Of a DNA stretch of 64,000 bases, positions 58,821 to 64,000 are shown one piece after another. This stretch comes from Eutypa lata. Its lineage: Eukaryota; Ascomycota; Sordariomycetes; Xylariales; Diatrypaceae. A program made the translations under genes and the position numbers. The number at the start of each line of letters is the position of its first letter. Position 1 is the first letter of the stretch. Below the pieces are notes generated by a model that had not been told where the DNA came from, searched no databases, and worked only from the letters and a program-made list of their open reading frames with translations. The DNA is taken from positions 372,001 to 436,000 of the forward strand of contig JAKULF010000014.1 in assembly GCA_022661535.1 (NCBI GenBank), read 5' to 3'.

Positions 58821-59807
58821 TCTGCGGCGTTTAAAGGAGAAACAGCAAGAACCAGGCACAAAAACTGGCGTCAGAAGAGACTGAGGGTTGTTTCATATAC
58901 CAATCAGGGAGATTGTATACCATTGAAGAGTGCTCTTGCTGCTGGGTCGAGAAGATTAGGATGGTATTAACCTTTATGGGCGGTTGAAGGTTCGGCTTCT
59001 AAATTGCATACATGTGCCTTGTATATAATCATGTTTTATTCTTTCCATTCGATATGTGTTGGAACAGGTCAGAAAGTTGGCCAGGGTCTCAGATGACGCA
59101 AGGTCATTATTTGATGTTCGCGGGAACTGGTGGCATAAAAGGTTTGATACCGACTAAGCCATCTTGTTGAACCTTGATAAAGTTTCTGATGTATTCTTTT
59201 CTCTGGTTGCTGCTAACCTTGTTATTTAACCTTGCTGTCTAAAATTAAGTTTTATGGGAAATTTAAGCGGCTAAATCTGTTGATGTTTACTGTGGCTTTA
59301 GTTGAACTTTTGCTGTGTTTTTGAGATACCGGAGGTATACTCTCTACTGTGTAGACTACTGTAGTTTAAAGACGGTTGTATGCACATTTTATATATTTTC
59401 AATGAGCAGCAAGCTGAAACATACTATTAGCTAATATCGGTCGGTATTTCGTTTTGGTGGCCTGGCTCCAAATTAAGACTTTGCTAGGCGATATTACTCC
59501 CTAGCCTAGAGTGTAATATTACGTTTATTTCAGAGAGTGTCACCCTAAAATAGCGGCGGAAGATAAAGATGTTTAGCTTCAGAGCCTTCTACCGGAGTAA
59601 AGTGTATTGTTGAAACCAGGGCGGCTTTGATATGACTATAATGGATGTACCAGATAGCCTTGATACATTAAATATATTATTATACAAAGTGGATGGCAGA
59701 AATACTAGAAACGGGATGAAACAAAAGCTTTTAATAAGCGCAATTGAAGATGAGAAAATGATCTGGAATGACTGCCGATAAAAGATAAAGTATGGGGGGG
59801 GGCACTG
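58821..59807. other. Spacer, AT-rich
   Basis: Holds the F-box promoter. No gene found; a short 98-codon plus-strand frame overlaps the F-box gene start and is a shadow. Confidence 0.5.
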
Positions 59808-61330
59808 TTGAATTCGATGATGGTATTCTTGTCTGTGTCGTTCATGAAAACCCAAGGCGTATACTCTAGGAGTGCCTTTGCCTTTGGCATTGCCGCACGC
59901 TCGCGGCGAAGATACAGTCGCTGCGGGCGCCGGGAAGGATTCGAGTCCCTCTGCTTGGACACACTTTATCCGTTCTCGGCTTCTTGTTGGCCTCTTTTGG
60001 AGAGGAAGGGAAAGCATGGAAGAGGGATATTGTTGACTGGACGAAATTAAGCTCGCTTCTGGTCGCGTCGATGATGGCCCTGTTGCCATCTTCGTTCATG
60101 AACACTCAGGGTGTTGACTCTAGAAGAACCTTTGCATTAGGCATTGCGGGGTGCTCTCTCTGGTGGTAGAGTCGCCAGAGGATACCATGTCGTGGGTGGA
60201 GACGGTCGAATCTACTGGGGACTTTCGCAAGGGTTTATTAAAACTAACAATAATCTTCACTCGGGTGCCATCCCTCATGCGGACTTCCATTTCCAGGAAA
60301 TTTGCTGTGAATTTCCATTCACCCCAGTATATGAACAGGGGCTCGGGACCTGGTCCTCATGGGCGGCAGGGTGGGAAGCCGCTCGGGAAGCCATGATCGC
60401 CTCGAGAACCTCGGAAGATGCACGAGTCTCGAAGCTAGTAGTCTCCTTGTCCTGGGCCTTGTACGCCGCGACGGCATACAGGACTCCTTACTTCGAGGCG
60501 TACGACGTGCTTGCTTCTTACTCCGGGTGGATGTAGGAGCGGGCTCATCTATATGGTTATGCTTAGTAGGTATATTCATGTAAAAGACAAGGGGAGTGGG
60601 GGGTTCGAAGACGAATGGATGGATATAAGACTTACCAATGACCCATGCTTAAGGAGATTGTGCTGGTCTCGGATTGGTAGGATAGTACCATCAGCAGCAA
60701 CCGCTAGCTCCATCCGTTGAAAGATCGTCTCTGCACCCTCTGGTTTCTCGATCTTGATTTTAACATATTTGTCGTCATTGGCCGTTGCCGGACAGGATCT
60801 AGATCCTTCTGCTCAGCTCCTCTTCCTGTGATAGTTGAGAAAATCAACCACATCTTCTGCAATGACTTGCCACGGCAGCATGAGCGACAGCATAGGCAGC
60901 AAGGGGGTGGCGGTCCGCAGGGCTAGACGGGGTGCTAGCCCCTACAACGGACCACGCTGGCTCTTTTATATCATCTAAAATGGATGAATCCAAAGTGGTA
61001 GCTGTGGCATTAATCTGAATAGGTAGGTTGCCGACCGCGCTATTCAGCACGGCCACACGACGGTTCGATCCACTGCTCTGAGATGGTTCTGCCAGAAGTA
61101 CGCTGGTGTTGGCATTGTTGGTGACGGCGGTTCCATTAGTGACAGCGCTCGAAATGCCAGCGCTCGTAGCGTTGCTGATGCTGTCAAAGGTTCCACTGCT
61201 AATAGCTGTTCTATTTTTGGAGGTGGTCGTCTCTTGTGCAGTAGTGTAGGGAAAGTAGCCGCAAAAGTAACTACCAGCTAAGTCTATTTCGTCTTAGAAG
61301 TGACGGTTATCTGAGAAGAGGATGCCGCCT
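59808..61330 (-). pseudogene. Decayed coding sequence with duplicated segment, family unknown
   Basis: On the minus strand coding-like text survives between stops. The part at 61330-60844 reads SFIFKNNSRGGILFSDNRHF, then a TAA, then DEIDLAGSYFCGYFPYTTAQ and a Ser/Thr/Asn-rich run with many NxS/T sites, ending in stop codons. Two related copies 254 bp apart (about 60068-60150 and 59811-59893) read AMPNAKVLLESTP-stop-VFMNED and AMPKAKALLEYTPWVFMND. Between them they differ mostly at third positions, so the frame was once selected. The TGA at 60108-60106 replaces the Trp of the other copy, a G-to-A change. Original function unknown. Confidence 0.45.
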
Positions 61331-64000
61331 CGGCTGTTGTTCTTGAAGATGAAGCTGAATACTTACGAACATATTGTCATGTTAGAATCCAGCCAAGAAA
61401 TAATAATTGGGAAGACTTACCCAGCTGGTCAGCCTTTGAATCTGTGCCAGGTTATTCTTGGCTGGTTTTGTATATTTGTGGATTGTTTGGATATGTTGAA
61501 GCCTAGAACCGGCGTTTCTTGTGGGTGTATAAGCGTCTCATTCGATGTGACTTGTACCAAAGAGAGGGAAGGAAAAAGAAAGAAAACGAGAAAGTCGAAG
61601 GAACCGGGTTAGGTATTCCTACAATGCGGTAGAGAATAATGATGTGATGAAAAGTATGGGATCTGGAATTATCTAGATATTATCCAGGATCATAAATCTA
61701 GTGTTTGATTGCCAGCCTATGGGATGCGTTCAGATCTAGTGTAAATTATGAGCAGACTTCTTGGAAATTGATGGGGATGCAAGCGACAGTTAAGAAAATA
61801 TCTCCCATTAATACAGGGTTGATGGATAATTAGATAGTTCCAATTTGAAATGAAGGCGTAGGGGAAGACGAAGGGAATAGGAATTAAGTACTGGGGGAAG
61901 CGGATGAAACAAGAAAAGAGAAAGATTAGGACGCCCTTGGCAAAGGCTTGCCAGCATCACGATACCTCACTACATCTGTATTTGAAATTTGCAGGCCTAG
62001 CTTAAGTACATAGTAGCTGCGTAGATTACCATACACATAACATGTACCCAGGTACGCTTTCATATTGCCGTGTGGGGTAAACCGTTATTTCGTTTTTAAT
62101 ATTAATTGTCGTTTCCTTGTATAATACATCGTCGCTTCCAATAAAGATACAACATTCTGGGGATCAAGGAAAGCAATCCAAGTTTAATGATAACCATTAG
62201 AGTATCACAACTACCTGGCCCAATGGAGTGGTCTTTAGTATGGAGGGAAGACTGTCTTCATAAAGGACTTTAATGTTATATAAGGTGTAAGTATAGTTTA
62301 TTTTTGTCTTGACAAGTTTGATACAGGAATGTTAAAAAGTGGTTAATATTCTAGAGGCAATTTCACCAAGTGAAAGATCAAATAGTTAGGAAGACAATAA
62401 TAAGAACGATAATTATACTGGTCCATATTTTATACAGAATATATAACACGAAACTCAGACATATATGATGTAACTTCAGAAAGAAGAAAGAAAGAAGTAA
62501 AGTGATGCACGTCTGGTAAAGGGGGATGCACAATAAAGTAGCTGTCCTATAGACATCGCCTTGTTTTCCATCTCAGTACCAATGCACAAAAGGTCTCCAA
62601 AAGGAATCAATATATCTCCCATTGTTAAGGGGCGAAAGAGAAAGGGGAAAGGGCATCATCCATGATTTCCTTCAAAGACGACAGCATATCGCATCAATCA
62701 ACAGTTTGAGGCTCAAAAGATAAGATTGCTTCAAAGTGAATTCACTAATCCAGCAGTAGCTTTAACATGGGTAACTATTTCACAAATCTTGTTAATAATA
62801 CTCCTTGGTGTTTTATTAAGATTTGGCTTGTCTGCTTGTATATCAGCAAATAAACAAGCCAGCAAGTTTTATTTTATCCACAAAGACAGCGGCCGCTAGG
62901 AATCTCTTTAACTGTTCTACTTCTTCATGAACTTGACTCATCTAGGCTCTCATTTATAAATCTAGATCAAATCTATCAAAACATATTGGACTTCATTTAC
63001 CAAGCTATGTATTTAATACATAAAGTGCAAATTAAATCATCTTAAGGATATATAGATACGAATATATGTAATGGACTTAGAGCTAACAACTTTCATTAAG
63101 TCTCTCAAAAGACATGTAATCAACGTAAACTTAAGTGAAGCATATTTTTGCAGGAAAGAGAATAATGGTGGATTACTTATAAGTTGGGTATGACATATAA
63201 GCCACATTGAAGTGTAATATTATAGAAGAAACCTGAAGGACTACATTCCTTTCATGTGTAAGGGGCTGATAACCTTAAATATTTTTCGTTTATTTTACTT
63301 TGGAACTTTATATTTGGTATGCTTACCAAATACTTTGTGATTGGTACTATATTATAATCAATATTAAGCAATGGATATCTTTATGATTATGTTTACTTAA
63401 ACGAAATTATTAAGATCCCTTAACTAGAATCAACCACCTGGGGTATATAAGTAAAGGTTCAAGTCTTTTCTTTATAAACTATATCTTGGCCGTAAGGAGA
63501 ATTATCTCCTAAGGTTTATTTCTAAAATGTTTGCTTAAAAAAGAAAATATCGTATATTTCTTTGGAATGGATATCTTAAATGGGCTCCAATCAGATTTTA
63601 ATGCTGTTGATTCTCTTTAATGTCGGTACACCTATGGTGTGACGGCTAGCATTTTATTTACGCCTTAAAAGATACCTTGATAGCCATTGTTTTCCTTCTA
63701 CACAGTTATGAAGATAAGATCTGCGTTGAAAATATCCACAACATCTGAAAGGGGGGAGGGGGGTGCAAACAAAAGCACTAATGGCTATGGCGACCCCTAC
63801 TTTATTGCCTATTATCAACCAAGGAGAATTTTGTAGTCAGCATATACTTCCAGCAGCTGAGGATATATCTATAAGGAATACCACTCGCGGTAAATATCTA
63901 TTACAAGTTAACCAGCTTATCTTAAGTCATAATAGAACGGACTTCCCCTAGTCCAATGTAGTGGGGTTCATACCCCTATTATTCCTGTATTCGACCTCTC
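61331..64000. other. Gene-free right flank
   Basis: AT-rich, with only chance frames on both strands (for example 61322-61612). A NotI-type GCGGCCGC occurs at about 62888-62895. No tRNA, repeat array or known motif was recognised. Confidence 0.5.

Noticed and set aside
1..64000. CRISPR array, rRNA genes, riboswitches or bacterial-type operons
   Set aside because: No regularly spaced repeats or ribosomal motifs were seen, and gene structure is clearly eukaryotic.

Overview
The window is nuclear DNA of a filamentous ascomycete (Pezizomycotina, most likely Sordariomycetes). The evidence is: protein genes cut by short GT-AG introns (mostly 47-100 bp), fungus-restricted families (2EXR, F-box/DUF6546-type, fungal bZIP, Zn-Cys regulators), ordinary-GC gene bodies next to extremely AT-rich islands with the CpA/TpG depletion left by repeat-induced point mutation (RIP), and long gene-poor spacers. 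The species cannot be named from sequence alone. All gene models were built by hand from reading frames, splice signals and family resemblance; joined lengths were checked to be multiples of three.

Layout. 1-782 (-): 5' part of a cytochrome P450 that runs off the left edge. 783-3898: gene-free, with a degenerate tRNA-Ser(GCT). 3899-8477 (+): two secreted hydrolases in tandem, a proteinase K-like subtilase and a GH95 alpha-L-fucosidase-type enzyme. 10.1-11.7 kb: a RIP-type AT island holding three related repeat copies. 12.2-14.1 kb (+): multi-pass membrane protein. 14.7-15.4 kb (+): promethin/LDO-like lipid-droplet protein. 15.9-17.5 kb (-): ARMT1-like DUF89 phosphatase. 18.7-19.6 kb (+): 2EXR protein. 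22.4-27.0 kb (+): three tandem paralogues of an uncharacterised cysteine-rich family, all beginning Met-Cys. 31.7-32.3 kb (+): small charged protein. 33.1-33.8 kb (-): Sec72. 34.2-35.2 kb: a 902-bp element with about 42-bp terminal inverted repeats and TA duplications. 35.7-36.2 kb (+): unknown. 36.7-39.3 kb (-): six-exon Zn-Cys transcription regulator. 41.5-43.1 kb (+): TauD-type dioxygenase. 46.1-46.7 kb (-): small secreted cysteine-rich protein. 48.4-49.4 kb (-): Rvs161/Hob3 BAR protein. 50.1-50.8 kb (+): peptidyl-tRNA hydrolase. 51.4-53.2 kb (-): bZIP factor. 55.2-56.1 kb (+): unknown. 57.4-58.8 kb (-): F-box/DUF6546-type gene that has apparently lost an ancestral exon to an intron. 59.8-61.3 kb (-): decayed coding sequence. 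61.3-64 kb: no gene seen.

How it fits together. Housekeeping genes (Sec72, Rvs161, Pth, ARMT1-like, lipid-droplet protein) alternate with fast-evolving accessory material (secreted hydrolases, secreted cysteine-rich protein, P450, 2EXR, F-box, Met-Cys family). No operon or clear biosynthetic cluster is visible. The most novel-looking local system is the Met-Cys tandem family at 22.4-27.0 kb. The TIR element and the F-box intronisation are also worth following up.
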